Position numbers and translations under genes: made by a program. Shown here one piece after another: positions 33,539-42,411 of a DNA stretch of 64,000 nucleotides. The number at the start of each line of letters is the position of its first letter. Within the stretch, counting starts at the first letter, position 1. The stretch comes from Lachnospira multipara LB2003 (GTDB taxonomy: Bacteria; Bacillota; Clostridia; Lachnospirales; Lachnospiraceae), in contig NZ_JNKW01000005.1 in NCBI RefSeq assembly GCF_000702205.1, positions 110,679 to 174,678 of the forward strand, written 5' to 3'. The notes under the pieces were generated by a model, which worked only from the letters and a program-made list of their open reading frames with translations, did not search any database and was not told where the DNA came from.

Positions 33539-34329
33539 TATTTCACGTGAAACATCACGATTAAAACCATTTATTATTATATCACTTCATAAATAAAGTA
33601 TCTATACTTTTTTTAGATTGTTTCACGTGGAACATTAAAAAAACGCAAAAATATATATTAAAAACAGACTATTCTGTCTATTATAGCTATAATAAAGCTT
33701 ATCTATATTAATAAGTTACGAATCTTTATATTATATACACTGTGCTTTATTCGCTGGATAAAAAACTTTGCAGAAGTTTACGTTCGATTATATCCATTTC
33801 GTTAGTATAAAATAGATTAATTGAGTTTATTAAGACTATTAGAATACCAACATTTCAATTATTTCTGCTATGTTTCATGTGAAACATGCTATCTTCTTAT
33901 ATATGTCTCCTATATAAAATTTTATCTTTTATCTGGATAATGTTTCATGTGAAACATTTCATTTACCATTTTCTATCAATTGTATATTTATATTAAATGT
34001 TTCATGTGAAACATTTAATATGCTTCACTTTATACTACACTTTATCTATTGTATTTATTATCTATATCTTTAAAGTTCATAATATAGTAAAGCACAGATA
34101 AATTATATTTAAGTTCTTGTATTTTGCATATTACTTATACATTTCTTATGTCTATCTCTTATATACAGCATTCTTTTATTTAGGGTTTAGCATTTATGTT
34201 TCATATGAAACATTTAATCTAATATATTACATACCAAGTGAACAACAACATACATGTTTCATGTGAAACATGTAATCCAATGCAAATTACATACTAAATA
34301 AAAATAGCTTTTATGTTTCATGTGAAACA
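33539..34329. repeat. Cluster of eight parS-like ParB-binding sites
   Basis: Eight 16-bp palindromes match parS (TGTTTCACGTGAAACA) with zero to two changes: 33539 (TATTTCACGTGAAACA), 33619 (TGTTTCACGTGGAACA), 33871, 33941, 33998, 34255 and 34314 (all TGTTTCATGTGAAACA), and 34197 (TGTTTCATATGAAACA). Three of the last intervals are about 57-59 bp, and the flanks of the last three share ATT(T/G)AAT-like and TTACATAC words, so a 58-bp unit seems to have been duplicated. The 968-bp gap holding them has no convincing ORF. ParB nucleates here and spreads to build the origin complex. Confidence 0.93.
33576..33584 (-). promoter_or_regulatory. Extended -10 promoter of parAB
   Basis: On the minus strand TGATATAAT (extended -10) with a weak -35 (TAGATA) 17 bp upstream. 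It lies between parS-like sites at 33539 and 33619, so ParB binding could repress it. Confidence 0.5.
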
Positions 34330-34404
34330 TGTAATTTAGGCCATATATAACTTGTAAATGCCTATCTAATTGACTTATAGCTCTTTATTTTAGAAATTTT
34401 GGCA

Positions 34405-34440
34405 CAAAAATAAAGGATTCACATTTCTGTGAATCCTTTA
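34405..34440 (-). terminator. Terminator of the two-component operon
   Basis: Minus strand AAAGGATTCAC-loop-GTGAATCCTTT followed by ATTTTTG, starting at the response-regulator stop. Confidence 0.88.
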
Positions 34441-34444
34441 TTAA

Positions 34445-35089
34445 TTACTTAATCGTTATAATATTATTCTTGATAGCGAATACAGCAGCTTGAGTACGAT
34501 CTGAAACGCCTATCTTCTTAAATATATTAGAAACATGATTCTTAACTGTTCTTTCACTAATATTTAGTGTAGAAGCAATTTCCTTATTAAATGATCCGGC
34601 AGCTATCATTTTTAAAACTTCAATTTCTCTTTTAGTTAAGTCACTTAATTTTTCATACATTACATCTCTTTCTGCTAATGTAGCATTAAGTAACGGCATC
34701 ATTGTTGGCTCAACATATGTATCACCTGAGTAAACTGTAAAAATAGCTTTTCTTAAAGTTTCAAAATCAGAATCCTTTAAAACATACCCATCACATCCCT
34801 GATCTAGTGCTTTTATTAAATAATCGACTTCCTTATGTATAGTAAGGATTATTACCTTACATAACATTTTTTGCTGTTTCATTATATTCAACACCTGTAA
34901 TCCATCAAGGTTAGGCATATTAATATCTAATAATACCAAATTAGGTTTTGTCTTATTGGCTAAATTTAAGCATTCATATCCATCTCCTGCCTCACCAACA
35001 ACCTTTATTTCACGATCTGTTTCTAGTAAGTGTCTCAGGCCTTCTCTTACCATTCGATGGTCATCTGCTAGCAAAATATTTATTGCCAT
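34445..35089 (-). CDS. NarL/DegU-type response regulator
   Basis: A 214-residue transcription regulator. The receiver domain (1-120) has the acidic pocket LLADDHRMVREGL and the phospho-acceptor D55 in LVLLDINMPNLDG, with K105-type lysine in VLKDSD. The LuxR-type helix-turn-helix (about 150-210) reads LTKREIEVLKMIAAGSFNKEIASTLNISERTVKNHVSNIFKK. An upstream in-frame extension of 18 codons runs into the kinase gene and was rejected: GGGAGGG sits just before the ATG at 35089. The cognate kinase gene is immediately upstream (16 bp). The pair resembles DegS-DegU; the regulon is unknown. Confidence 0.93.
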   Translation of the reverse strand: MAINILLADDHRMVREGLRHLLETDREIKVVGEAGDGYECLNLANKTKPNLVLLDINMPNLDGLQVLNIMKQQKMLCKVIILTIHKEVDYLIKALDQGCDGYVLKDSDFETLRKAIFTVYSGDTYVEPTMMPLLNATLAERDVMYEKLSDLTKREIEVLKMIAAGSFNKEIASTLNISERTVKNHVSNIFKKIGVSDRTQAAVFAIKNNIITIK

Positions 35090-35105
35090 AAAAACCCTCC
35101 CGTTT

Positions 35106-36092
35106 TTATTTTTTTGGAATTGAAATAGTGTAAGTAGAACCATTTGTATTGGAATAACTTATCACCCCGTCAAGTAATTCAACTCGTTCTCTTAACATAA
35201 CTAAACCAAATCCCGTGTTATCCTTATGTATTTGTTTTTGGTTATCATAATCAAACCCGATTCCATCATCACTATGCTTGATAATTATCTCTTTATCAGT
35301 ATTCTTAACTTTAATATTGATTTTAGAGCATTTACTATATTTAATAGAATTACTTGTTAGTTCTGTAATAATTCTAATAATACTAATACCAATTATAGAT
35401 TCAACTTCATCGTCACCTATAAAGCTATAACTTATTTGTTTATTACTTTGATGATTTAGTTTTGCGCAGCACACGTTAAATGCTTCTTTAAATCCTAAAT
35501 CTTCAATTGATATTGGTTTGAGATCGTATATTATTTCTCTCAACTCATTAATGCAATCTTTTAAAACCACTTCATTATCTTTTAATTCTAGTTTTGCTCT
35601 ATTTAAATCTTGTTCAATTAATTGAACTATAAATTCATTTCGATAAATCAAGGCTGTTAAAGACTGTACTACTGAATCATGTATATCTCTTGATATGCGC
35701 TCTCTTTCTGCCTCTAAATTTTTTAATAATGCTTTATTGGCTTTAGTTTTATCTTTATTATCCATATCATCATCATTTAAAATCTCTAATAATGACTTAT
35801 TTTTTCGTGCTATTATTTCTAACTCATTATTAAGACTTTTATTCTCTGACTCAATTTTTTCTCTAGTAGAATTTAATTCCTCTAACTTAATTCTATCTTC
35901 GTCATTATAATTTACCGAATGAAACGATTGATCGGATTTTTCCAATTTTGCTTCTATATTGGATATTTCATTGTTAATAGTCATAATTTTAGAGCTATTA
36001 AGTTGAATATGTTTTTTTATATCAAGTTCCTCAAGCTGCCAGTTTTTATATTCATTCTCAATATACTCTAATGCTTTATTTGTATTATTCAT
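35106..36092 (-). CDS. Cytosolic DegS-like sensor histidine kinase
   Basis: A 328-residue kinase without membrane segments. Residues 1-125 are a long coiled coil rich in Glu, Lys, Asn and Ser. The HisKA_3 dimerisation domain follows with the phospho-acceptor H138 in ERERISRDIHDSVVQSL. The HATPase_c domain contains ITELTSNSIKYSKCSKI (N box), the G1 box DDGIGFDYD and the G2 box GFGLVMLRERVELLDG. This arrangement (cytosolic coiled-coil sensor plus HisKA_3) is that of DegS. The coiled coil must sense an intracellular cue or protein partner. Its promoter region contains a long inverted repeat at 36129-36157. Confidence 0.9.
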   Translation of the reverse strand: MNNTNKALEYIENEYKNWQLEELDIKKHIQLNSSKIMTINNEISNIEAKLEKSDQSFHSVNYNDEDRIKLEELNSTREKIESENKSLNNELEIIARKNKSLLEILNDDDMDNKDKTKANKALLKNLEAERERISRDIHDSVVQSLTALIYRNEFIVQLIEQDLNRAKLELKDNEVVLKDCINELREIIYDLKPISIEDLGFKEAFNVCCAKLNHQSNKQISYSFIGDDEVESIIGISIIRIITELTSNSIKYSKCSKINIKVKNTDKEIIIKHSDDGIGFDYDNQKQIHKDNTGFGLVMLRERVELLDGVISYSNTNGSTYTISIPKK

Positions 36093-36128
36093 TTTTTCTC
36101 CAATACTCGATAAACAAAAGATTTAATA

Positions 36129-36157
36129 TATAGTACTTTTGTCCATTTAGTACTATA
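36129..36157. promoter_or_regulatory. Inverted repeat upstream of the kinase gene, candidate operator
   Basis: TATAGTAC (36129-36136) and GTACTATA (36150-36157) form a perfect 8-bp inverted repeat with a 13-bp spacer, 37 bp upstream of the kinase start and in the divergent region with the hydrolase gene. Further AGTACT words occur at about 36237 and 36308. Confidence 0.45.
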
Positions 36158-36301
36158 AAAATAGTAACAATGTATCTATTTATTATAGAATACCATACTA
36201 CAATAAAAATTTTAACCTATTTTGAACAATAAATAAAGTACTTTTTTCCCTTTTAGTAAATAATAGTTTTCTCCTTTATTTATTTTTCTATTTGTTTTTA
36301 T

Positions 36302-36330
36302 TTGATAGTACTTAATTATTGATTTATAAT
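36302..36330 (+). promoter_or_regulatory. Sigma-A promoter of the alpha/beta hydrolase gene
   Basis: TTGATA at 36302-36307, 17 bp, TATAAT at 36325-36330; the start codon is 43 bp downstream. Confidence 0.75.
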
Positions 36331-36372
36331 AGTATATAAGTTAAATATGCAAATATATAAATGGAGGTCAAT

Positions 36373-37320
36373 ATGAATAAATGGCAAAAAATAGGATTAG
36401 CTGCTAGTATTTGTGGTGCTACTCTAACAACAGCTCATCTTATAAATAAATTCATTTTTAGCACTGCCACTGCTAAAGGGATTACTAACAATCGCGTATA
36501 CTCAACTTACCCTTGGAAATTTGGCGACATAAACTACTGTAGTTATGGTGAAGGCTCTCCTATCCTTCTCATTCACGATTTAAACTCATATAGTTCTTTA
36601 TATGAATGGGATAATGTTATTGATGAATTATCTAAAAATCACAAAGTTTATGCTATCGACCTTCTCGGTTGTGGTAAGTCTGATAAGCCTTATCTAACTT
36701 ATACAACTTATATGTACACTCAGCTTATTGCTGACTTTATCAATTGTGTTATTAGAGAAAAAACTGATGTTATTGTTTCAGGCTCATCAGCTCCTATGGT
36801 TATTGCTTCTGCTTTTAACAATAAAGATGTTATAAATAAGATTGTTCTTGTTAGCCCTATTTCAATTAAATCAGCTTTAATAGGTCCTAACAAGCAATCT
36901 AAGATTACTAGATTTATTCTCGAAACACCTATTATTGGTACACTTGTTTATAATATTTGTCAGAGTAAATCAAGCATTAATAAGGAATTAAAAAACGATG
37001 CATTTGCAGATGGTGTTGTTCCTTGTGATTTCCTTGATGCTTATTATGAAAATTCGCATATTAATGGATCTTCTTGTAAACATTTATTTACTAGCAAAAA
37101 ATGCCATTATACTACTATCTCACTTAGCAGATTACTTCCTGCTATTAATAACAGTATTTTCATTATCTCTGGTGAACTAGACAATAATACTCGTATTTTA
37201 GAAGAATACACTACTGCTAACAATGCTATTGAGACTTTCTCTATTCCTAATTCTAAAAAGCTTCCTCAAATTGAAGAACCTGAAGAATTTGTGAAGCAAG
37301 TTGAAATCTTTTTGGCATAA
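36373..37320 (+). CDS. Membrane-anchored alpha/beta hydrolase
   Basis: A 315-residue protein. An uncleaved N-terminal hydrophobic segment (about 5-25, IGLAASICGATLTTAHLI) probably anchors it. The alpha/beta-hydrolase core begins with FGDINYCSYGEGSPILLIHDLNS (oxyanion-hole HD in place of HG) and continues KVYAIDLLGCGKSDKP. The nucleophile elbow reads VIVSGSSAPMV, so the catalytic Ser would sit in G-S-S-A-P rather than the usual GxSxG. An Asp in SGELDNNTRILEEYT fits the acid position, but the usual late catalytic His is not obvious. The start at 36373 is supported by GGAGGT; an ATG four codons upstream overlaps that site. Substrate unknown; possibly a degenerate hydrolase. Confidence 0.78.
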   Translation: MNKWQKIGLAASICGATLTTAHLINKFIFSTATAKGITNNRVYSTYPWKFGDINYCSYGEGSPILLIHDLNSYSSLYEWDNVIDELSKNHKVYAIDLLGCGKSDKPYLTYTTYMYTQLIADFINCVIREKTDVIVSGSSAPMVIASAFNNKDVINKIVLVSPISIKSALIGPNKQSKITRFILETPIIGTLVYNICQSKSSINKELKNDAFADGVVPCDFLDAYYENSHINGSSCKHLFTSKKCHYTTISLSRLLPAINNSIFIISGELDNNTRILEEYTTANNAIETFSIPNSKKLPQIEEPEEFVKQVEIFLA

Positions 37321-37347
37321 TATAGCTACAAATTATTATTAAATACT

Positions 37348-37386
37348 AAACCCCTCAACCGATTAAATAATCCATTGAGGGGTTTA
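37348..37386. terminator. Bidirectional terminator between hydrolase gene and rsmG
   Basis: AAACCCCTCAA pairs with TTGAGGGGTTT, with T-rich flanks on both strands, between convergent stops. Confidence 0.88.
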
Positions 37387-37396
37387 ATTATATTCT

Positions 37397-38122
37397 TTAC
37401 TTTAATGGTTCTTTTGTTGGTAATCCTGCTTTTCTAGGATATTTCTTTGATGTCGCTTTTACCTTTTTTACAATAACTAAGGATCTGTCTATATCTGAAT
37501 TTGGAAGCTGAAATTTTTCTATTTTTTCTATCTCGCCTCCAAGTAGACTTATGGCTTTCTTAGCATTAGCTGCTTCTTCATCTATTTCTCCTGATTTCAT
37601 TGCTACAAAATATCCTCCCACCTTTACATATGGTAGATTGTATTCTGCAAGAGATGATAAATTAGCTACTGCTCTTGATATTGCTATATCAAATTTTTCT
37701 CTTAAGTCCTTATTTCTTCCGCCATCTTCAGCTCTACTATGTATTGTCTTAATATTCTTTAAACCTAGCTTTGATATTACTTCATCTAAGAACTTAATTC
37801 TTTTATTTAGTGAATCTAGCAATACCACGTCTACGTTTTCATAAGCTATTTTTATTGGTAAACCTGGAAATCCTGCTCCTGTTCCAACGTCTATTAAGCT
37901 TATTTTATCACTTTTTATTAACTTATTAGGATTAAAACACAAACTATCAACAAAATGCTTTAATAGAACTTCATCATATTCTGTAATTCCTGTTAGGTTC
38001 ATTACTTTATTCCATTCTACTAATATTTCAAAATAGCTGTTAAACTGCTCTAACTGCTTTTCTGATATTTCAACATCTATTGTTTTTAGATTTTCTAAGA
38101 AAACTTTTTCTTGGTTATTCAT
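37397..38122 (-). CDS. rsmG: 16S rRNA (guanine(527)-N7)-methyltransferase RsmG
   Basis: About 241 residues; a SAM-dependent methyltransferase making m7G527 in the 530 loop of 16S rRNA. Family signatures are NKVMNLTGITEYDEVLLKHFVDSL, the SAM site LIDVGTGAGFPGLPIKIAYENVDVVLLDS, and AISRAVANLSSLAEYNLPYVKVGGYFVAMKSGE. The open frame extends 15 codons further, into mnmG, but AAAGGA lies six bases before the ATG at 38122 (a tandem ATG sits at 38125), and B. subtilis RsmG starts at the matching point. The C-terminus has a basic tail (KKYPRKAGLPTKEPLK). It is co-transcribed with mnmG and mnmE. Confidence 0.95.
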   Translation of the reverse strand: MNNQEKVFLENLKTIDVEISEKQLEQFNSYFEILVEWNKVMNLTGITEYDEVLLKHFVDSLCFNPNKLIKSDKISLIDVGTGAGFPGLPIKIAYENVDVVLLDSLNKRIKFLDEVISKLGLKNIKTIHSRAEDGGRNKDLREKFDIAISRAVANLSSLAEYNLPYVKVGGYFVAMKSGEIDEEAANAKKAISLLGGEIEKIEKFQLPNSDIDRSLVIVKKVKATSKKYPRKAGLPTKEPLK

Positions 38123-38138
38123 CATTAATCCTTTCCGC

Positions 38139-40025
38139 TTATTTAGCGCTTCTTCTATAGCTTTCAAGGAAAACTAACAATACTGATATATCTGCTGGTG
38201 AAACACCTGATATACGTGAAGCCTGGCCTATTGAACGTGGTCTAAATTTATCTAGCTTTTGCATAGCTTCTTTTCTTAATCCTGAAATTGCAAAATAATC
38301 CAATTCTTCAGGTATTAATTTACCTTCTAGCTTCTTAAAGTGTTCTACCTGTCTTAACTGTCTTGAAATATATCCCTCATATTTAAGATTTATATTTACC
38401 TGTTCCTTAACATCCCATGCTAATTCAGGTCTATGCTTATCTATTGGTTCTAATACTTCATAATTTAATTCTGGTCTCTTTATTAATTCTGCTAGTGTTA
38501 CTCCTGTTGTTAATTCTGTTGAGTTATTAGCTTTTAATACTTCTTGAACTTCGCTACTTGTTCCTACATTACCACTTTTAACTCTTTCGATTTCTTCATC
38601 TATCAGTCTTATTTTTTCTTCAAGATTATGCATTCTTTCTTCACTTATTAAGCCTACTTTATATCCATACTTTGTAAGTCTGATATCTGCATTATCCTGA
38701 CGTAATACTAATCTATATTCTGCTCTACTTGTCATCATTCTATATGGTTCTGATGTCTCTTTTGTTACTAAATCATCGATTAAAACACCTATATAGCTTT
38801 CTGATCTATCAAGTATTAATGGTTCTTTATTTTGTACATATAAAGCTGCATTGATACCTGCTATTAGTCCTTGTGCTGCTGCTTCTTCGTATCCTGAACT
38901 TCCGTTAAACTGTCCGCCTGCAAATAAACCATTTATTTTCTTAAATTCTAGAGATGACTTTAATTGTACTGCATTGATACAATCATATTCGATTGCATAT
39001 GCATTTCTAACGATTTTTACATTCTCAAGTCCTGGCACTGTTCTATACATTGCATACTGTACATCTTCTGGTAATGAACTACTCATTCCTCCAAGGTACA
39101 TTTCATTTGTGTATAATCCTTCTGGCTCAACAAAAACCTGATGTCTATCTTTATCTGCAAATCTTACTACTTTATCCTCAATTGATGGGCAATATCTTGG
39201 GCCTACGCCATGTATATCTCCTGAATAAAGAGGTGATCTGTCTAAGTTATCTTTTATAATCTTATGTGTTTCCTCGTTAGTATATGTTAACCAGCATGAA
39301 ACCTGATCTTTTTGTATAGATTCTGGATCTGTTGTAAATGAAAAAGGAACCACTCTCTCATCGCCAAATTGCTCCTGCATCTTGCTGAAATCAATTGATC
39401 TTTTATCTACTCTTGCAGGTGTTCCTGTCTTAAATCTTCTTACTTCAATTCCATTATCTATTAAGCTCTGTGTTAAATGATTAGCAGCCTGTAATCCATT
39501 TGGGCCTGTATATGTGCTTACATCACCATAAACACATCTTGCCTTTAAATACACACCTGTACATAATACAACTGCTTTTGCATCATATTCAGCCCCTGAA
39601 ACAGTTTTTACACCACAAACAACGCCATCTTTAACTATTAACTCGGCAACTTCTGCTTGTCTTACTGTGAGATTATCTGTGTTTTCTAAAACTCTTCTCA
39701 TCCTTCTTGAATAGTCTTGTTTATCAGCCTGTGCTCTTAAAGAATGCACTGCTGGGCCCTTTGATGCGTTTAGCATTTTTGACTGAATAAATGTGGCATC
39801 TATATTCTTACCCATTTCTCCACCAAGTGCATCTATTTCTCTTACTAAATGCCCTTTTGAGCTACCACCTATATTAGGGTTACATGGCATCATTGCAATA
39901 CTGTCTACACTTACTGTGAAACATATTGTATTTAAGCCCATTCTCGCACTTGCAAGGGCAGCTTCACATCCTGCATGACCTGCACCTACTACTACTACAT
40001 CATATTCCTCTTTTATATTATGCAT
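38139..40025 (-). CDS. mnmG: tRNA uridine-5-carboxymethylaminomethyl modification enzyme MnmG (GidA)
   Basis: A 628-residue FAD-binding protein that, with MnmE, modifies the wobble uridine (cmnm5U34). The Rossmann motif [21 protein letters not shown] is at the N-terminus. Diagnostic blocks include [37 protein letters not shown], the catalytic Cys region [13 protein letters not shown] [10 protein letters not shown], and [25 protein letters not shown]. The C-terminal helical domain ends [18 protein letters not shown]. Length is standard. It sits 23 bp after the mnmE stop, in the classic Firmicute order mnmE-mnmG-rsmG. Confidence 0.97.
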   Translation of the reverse strand: MHNIKEEYDVVVVGAGHAGCEAALASARMGLNTICFTVSVDSIAMMPCNPNIGGSSKGHLVREIDALGGEMGKNIDATFIQSKMLNASKGPAVHSLRAQADKQDYSRRMRRVLENTDNLTVRQAEVAELIVKDGVVCGVKTVSGAEYDAKAVVLCTGVYLKARCVYGDVSTYTGPNGLQAANHLTQSLIDNGIEVRRFKTGTPARVDKRSIDFSKMQEQFGDERVVPFSFTTDPESIQKDQVSCWLTYTNEETHKIIKDNLDRSPLYSGDIHGVGPRYCPSIEDKVVRFADKDRHQVFVEPEGLYTNEMYLGGMSSSLPEDVQYAMYRTVPGLENVKIVRNAYAIEYDCINAVQLKSSLEFKKINGLFAGGQFNGSSGYEEAAAQGLIAGINAALYVQNKEPLILDRSESYIGVLIDDLVTKETSEPYRMMTSRAEYRLVLRQDNADIRLTKYGYKVGLISEERMHNLEEKIRLIDEEIERVKSGNVGTSSEVQEVLKANNSTELTTGVTLAELIKRPELNYEVLEPIDKHRPELAWDVKEQVNINLKYEGYISRQLRQVEHFKKLEGKLIPEELDYFAISGLRKEAMQKLDKFRPRSIGQASRISGVSPADISVLLVFLESYRRSAK

Positions 40026-40048
40026 GACCTTTTCCTCAATTCTTACAT

Positions 40049-41425
40049 TTACTTACCCATACAAAATCTTTCAAATATTCTATTTGCAAGATCATCTTCT
40101 ACTTCTTCGCCTACAATTAATCCAAGTTTTTCATAAGCTGTCATAAAATCTATTGTTAAGAAATCTTCACTTACACAATTATCGATTCCCTGCTTTACTA
40201 GTTTAAGGCTTTGTAATGCCTCTGCTAATAACTGCTTATGTCTTGTGCTTGTAATATAGATTTCATCATTTACCTGTATTTTTCCACTAAAGAACATATC
40301 TTTAATTTCGTCTTCTAATTTGTCTATTCCTAATTCCTGTTTTGCAGAAATTGAAACAACCTTCGCTTCTGGTAAGTTACTGTTAATATCTTCTTTAGAT
40401 ACTACCACATCTAAATCCATTTTATTTAACAGTACTAATACCTTTTTATTTTTAATTAATGACATTATTTCAAAGTCATTTTCATCTAATTTTCTTGTGG
40501 AATCCACAACATAAATTATTAAGTCTGCATCAGCTGCGTATTTCTTAGCTTTTTGCACACCAATGTTTTCCACAACATCATCTGTCTTTCTTATACCTGC
40601 TGTATCCACTAAATTTAATGTGATTCCAGAGAGGTTAATTGATTCCTCTAAAACATCTCTTGTAGTGCCCTCAATATCAGTAACTATGGCTCTTTCTTCC
40701 TTTGCTAGCACATTAAGCAATGATGACTTTCCTGCGTTTGTTTTACCTAGGATTACTGTTCTTATTCCATCGTGGATAATTCGACCGTTATCATAGGTTT
40801 TCAACAATTTATCAACAGTTTCCACAAGGTTATCCACATCATATGTCATCTTATCTACATTATCATTAATATCAATATGTTCTGGATCATCAAGTGCTGC
40901 TTCTATAAAAGCCACATTATTAAGAATTATATCTCTTAATTCCTTTATTTTTTCTGATAATTTTCCATTTAATTGCTTTACTGATGACTTTAGGGCTAAA
41001 TCATTCTTAGCATTTATTATATCTATTACTGCCTCTGCCTGAGATAAATCTATTCGACCATTTAAAAATGCTCTCTTTGTAAATTCCCCAGGTTCTGCAA
41101 GTCTTGCACCACTTTTTAATACTACTTCTAATAACTTCTTTGTTACTAAAATTCCGCCATGGCAATCGATTTCTACAATATCTTCTTTAGTATATGTATT
41201 AGGCGCTTTCATTACCACAACTAAAACTTCATCTATTATTTTTTCATCATAAACAATATTTCCATAGTGTACTGTGTGCGATTTTACATCTGCTAGTTTT
41301 ATTCCTTTTTTTGATACGAATAAACTATCCACAATTTTAATTGCTTCACTACCACTTACTCTAATTATACTTATACCTCCACTAGACATTGTACTAGTGG
41401 AAATAGCAGCTATTGTATCAACCAT
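40049..41425 (-). CDS. mnmE: tRNA modification GTPase MnmE (TrmE)
   Basis: A 458-residue, three-domain protein: an N-terminal tetrahydrofolate-binding domain (1-118, [23 protein letters not shown]), a helical domain, and an inserted Ras-like G domain with G1 [10 protein letters not shown]3 DTAG and G4 NKMD. The C-terminal FCMGK replaces the family's CIGK and supplies the essential Cys. It acts with MnmG on wobble uridines and needs potassium-stimulated GTP hydrolysis. The frame is open for 29 more codons upstream, but AGAGGAAAT precedes the ATG at 41425 and homology starts there. Confidence 0.97.
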   Translation of the reverse strand: MVDTIAAISTSTMSSGGISIIRVSGSEAIKIVDSLFVSKKGIKLADVKSHTVHYGNIVYDEKIIDEVLVVVMKAPNTYTKEDIVEIDCHGGILVTKKLLEVVLKSGARLAEPGEFTKRAFLNGRIDLSQAEAVIDIINAKNDLALKSSVKQLNGKLSEKIKELRDIILNNVAFIEAALDDPEHIDINDNVDKMTYDVDNLVETVDKLLKTYDNGRIIHDGIRTVILGKTNAGKSSLLNVLAKEERAIVTDIEGTTRDVLEESINLSGITLNLVDTAGIRKTDDVVENIGVQKAKKYAADADLIIYVVDSTRKLDENDFEIMSLIKNKKVLVLLNKMDLDVVVSKEDINSNLPEAKVVSISAKQELGIDKLEDEIKDMFFSGKIQVNDEIYITSTRHKQLLAEALQSLKLVKQGIDNCVSEDFLTIDFMTAYEKLGLIVGEEVEDDLANRIFERFCMGK

Positions 41426-41487
41426 ATATTTCCTCTTATCTTTTCTATTAAAACAAAAAATCTTTATTTCACTTACTAAAACGCAAG

Positions 41488-41522
41488 ACAAGATGAGTGA
41501 ATATAAGCTCACTCATCTTGCT
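41488..41522 (-). terminator. Terminator-like hairpin after khpB
   Basis: Minus strand AAGATGAGTGAGCTTATATT folds with CACTCATCTT (10-bp stem), followed by GTCTTGCGTTTTAG. The U run is short, so partial read-through into mnmE is possible. Confidence 0.65.
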
Positions 41523-41541
41523 TGTATATTATTGTTTTTAA

Positions 41542-42378
41542 TTAATTATTATTGTATCTGTTGTTATATCTATTATTATCTCTTCTGTTGTATCTATAAT
41601 TGTTATTGTTTCCTGCCTTTTCTCTATCTAAGTAAACAATAACATGTCTAAATGGTTCTTCACCTTCTGATTTTGTTGAAACAAACTTATCATTCTGAAG
41701 TGTTGAATGAATAATTCTTCTCTCATAAGGATTCATTGGTTCTAAAGATACTGAACGTCTACTTCTCTTAACCTTATAAGCAATATTCTTTGCAAGAGAC
41801 TCAAGTGTTTCCTTTCGTCTATTTCTGTAGTTTTCTGTATCAATCTTAATACGTACGTATTTTTCTTTACCCTTATTTACTACAAGGCTTGTAAGATACT
41901 GAATTGAATCAAGTGTCTGTCCTCTCTTACCGATTAAAACACCCATTCCTTCACCTAAAAGCTCGACATTAACGCTATCTTCAACTTCATCAAAGCTAAT
42001 CTTAACATCTACATCCATATTCATAGCCTTGAACATATTGTTTAAGAATGTTGAGATTCTCTTTTCAATTTCTTCATTTGAAAGAACAACCTTTGTCTCT
42101 GTTTTTACTTCTGCTGCAGCAGGCTTAACTTCTTCCTTAACAGCCTCTACAGTTTCCTTAACTTCAACCTTTTCTTCCTTAGCTTCAGTTTTGATTTCTG
42201 GCTTTGCACCCTTTTTCCAAGCAGAAATCTTTGCATCCTTAGATCCTATTCCTAAGAATCCTGTACTTCCCTTTTCAATAACCTCATACTCAATGTCACT
42301 GCTAGTTGTACCTAATTCTAAGCATGCATTTGTAATAGCTTCTTCAAGTGTCTTTCCTGTAACTTCTACAAAATCCAT
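41542..42378 (-). CDS. khpB: RNA-binding protein KhpB (Jag/EloR)
   Basis: About 278 residues with Jag_N (1-55, FVEVTGKTLEEAITNACLELG, and GFLGIGSKDAKI), a Glu/Lys/Val-rich linker, a KH domain (LLGEGMGVLIGKRGQTLDSIQYL) and an R3H domain (RRSVSLEPMNPYERRIIHSTLQNDKFVSTKSEG-type end). It binds RNA and regulates cell elongation in Firmicutes with its partner KhpA. The last 25 residues are almost only Asn, Arg and Tyr, an unusual disordered tail. The ATG at 42378 fits GAGGG seven bases upstream; a GTG one codon earlier is possible. It follows yidC in the conserved rpmH-rnpA-yidD-yidC-jag order. Confidence 0.94.
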   Translation of the reverse strand: MDFVEVTGKTLEEAITNACLELGTTSSDIEYEVIEKGSTGFLGIGSKDAKISAWKKGAKPEIKTEAKEEKVEVKETVEAVKEEVKPAAAEVKTETKVVLSNEEIEKRISTFLNNMFKAMNMDVDVKISFDEVEDSVNVELLGEGMGVLIGKRGQTLDSIQYLTSLVVNKGKEKYVRIKIDTENYRNRRKETLESLAKNIAYKVKRSRRSVSLEPMNPYERRIIHSTLQNDKFVSTKSEGEEPFRHVIVYLDREKAGNNNNYRYNRRDNNRYNNRYNNN

Positions 42379-42411
42379 CACTTTACCCTCTCTTCTTTTA
42401 TATTTACTTTT

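Noticed and set aside
33539..34329. CRISPR array
   Set aside because: The repeated element is a 16-bp palindrome with unequal spacers and mismatches; it matches parS, and no cas genes are near.
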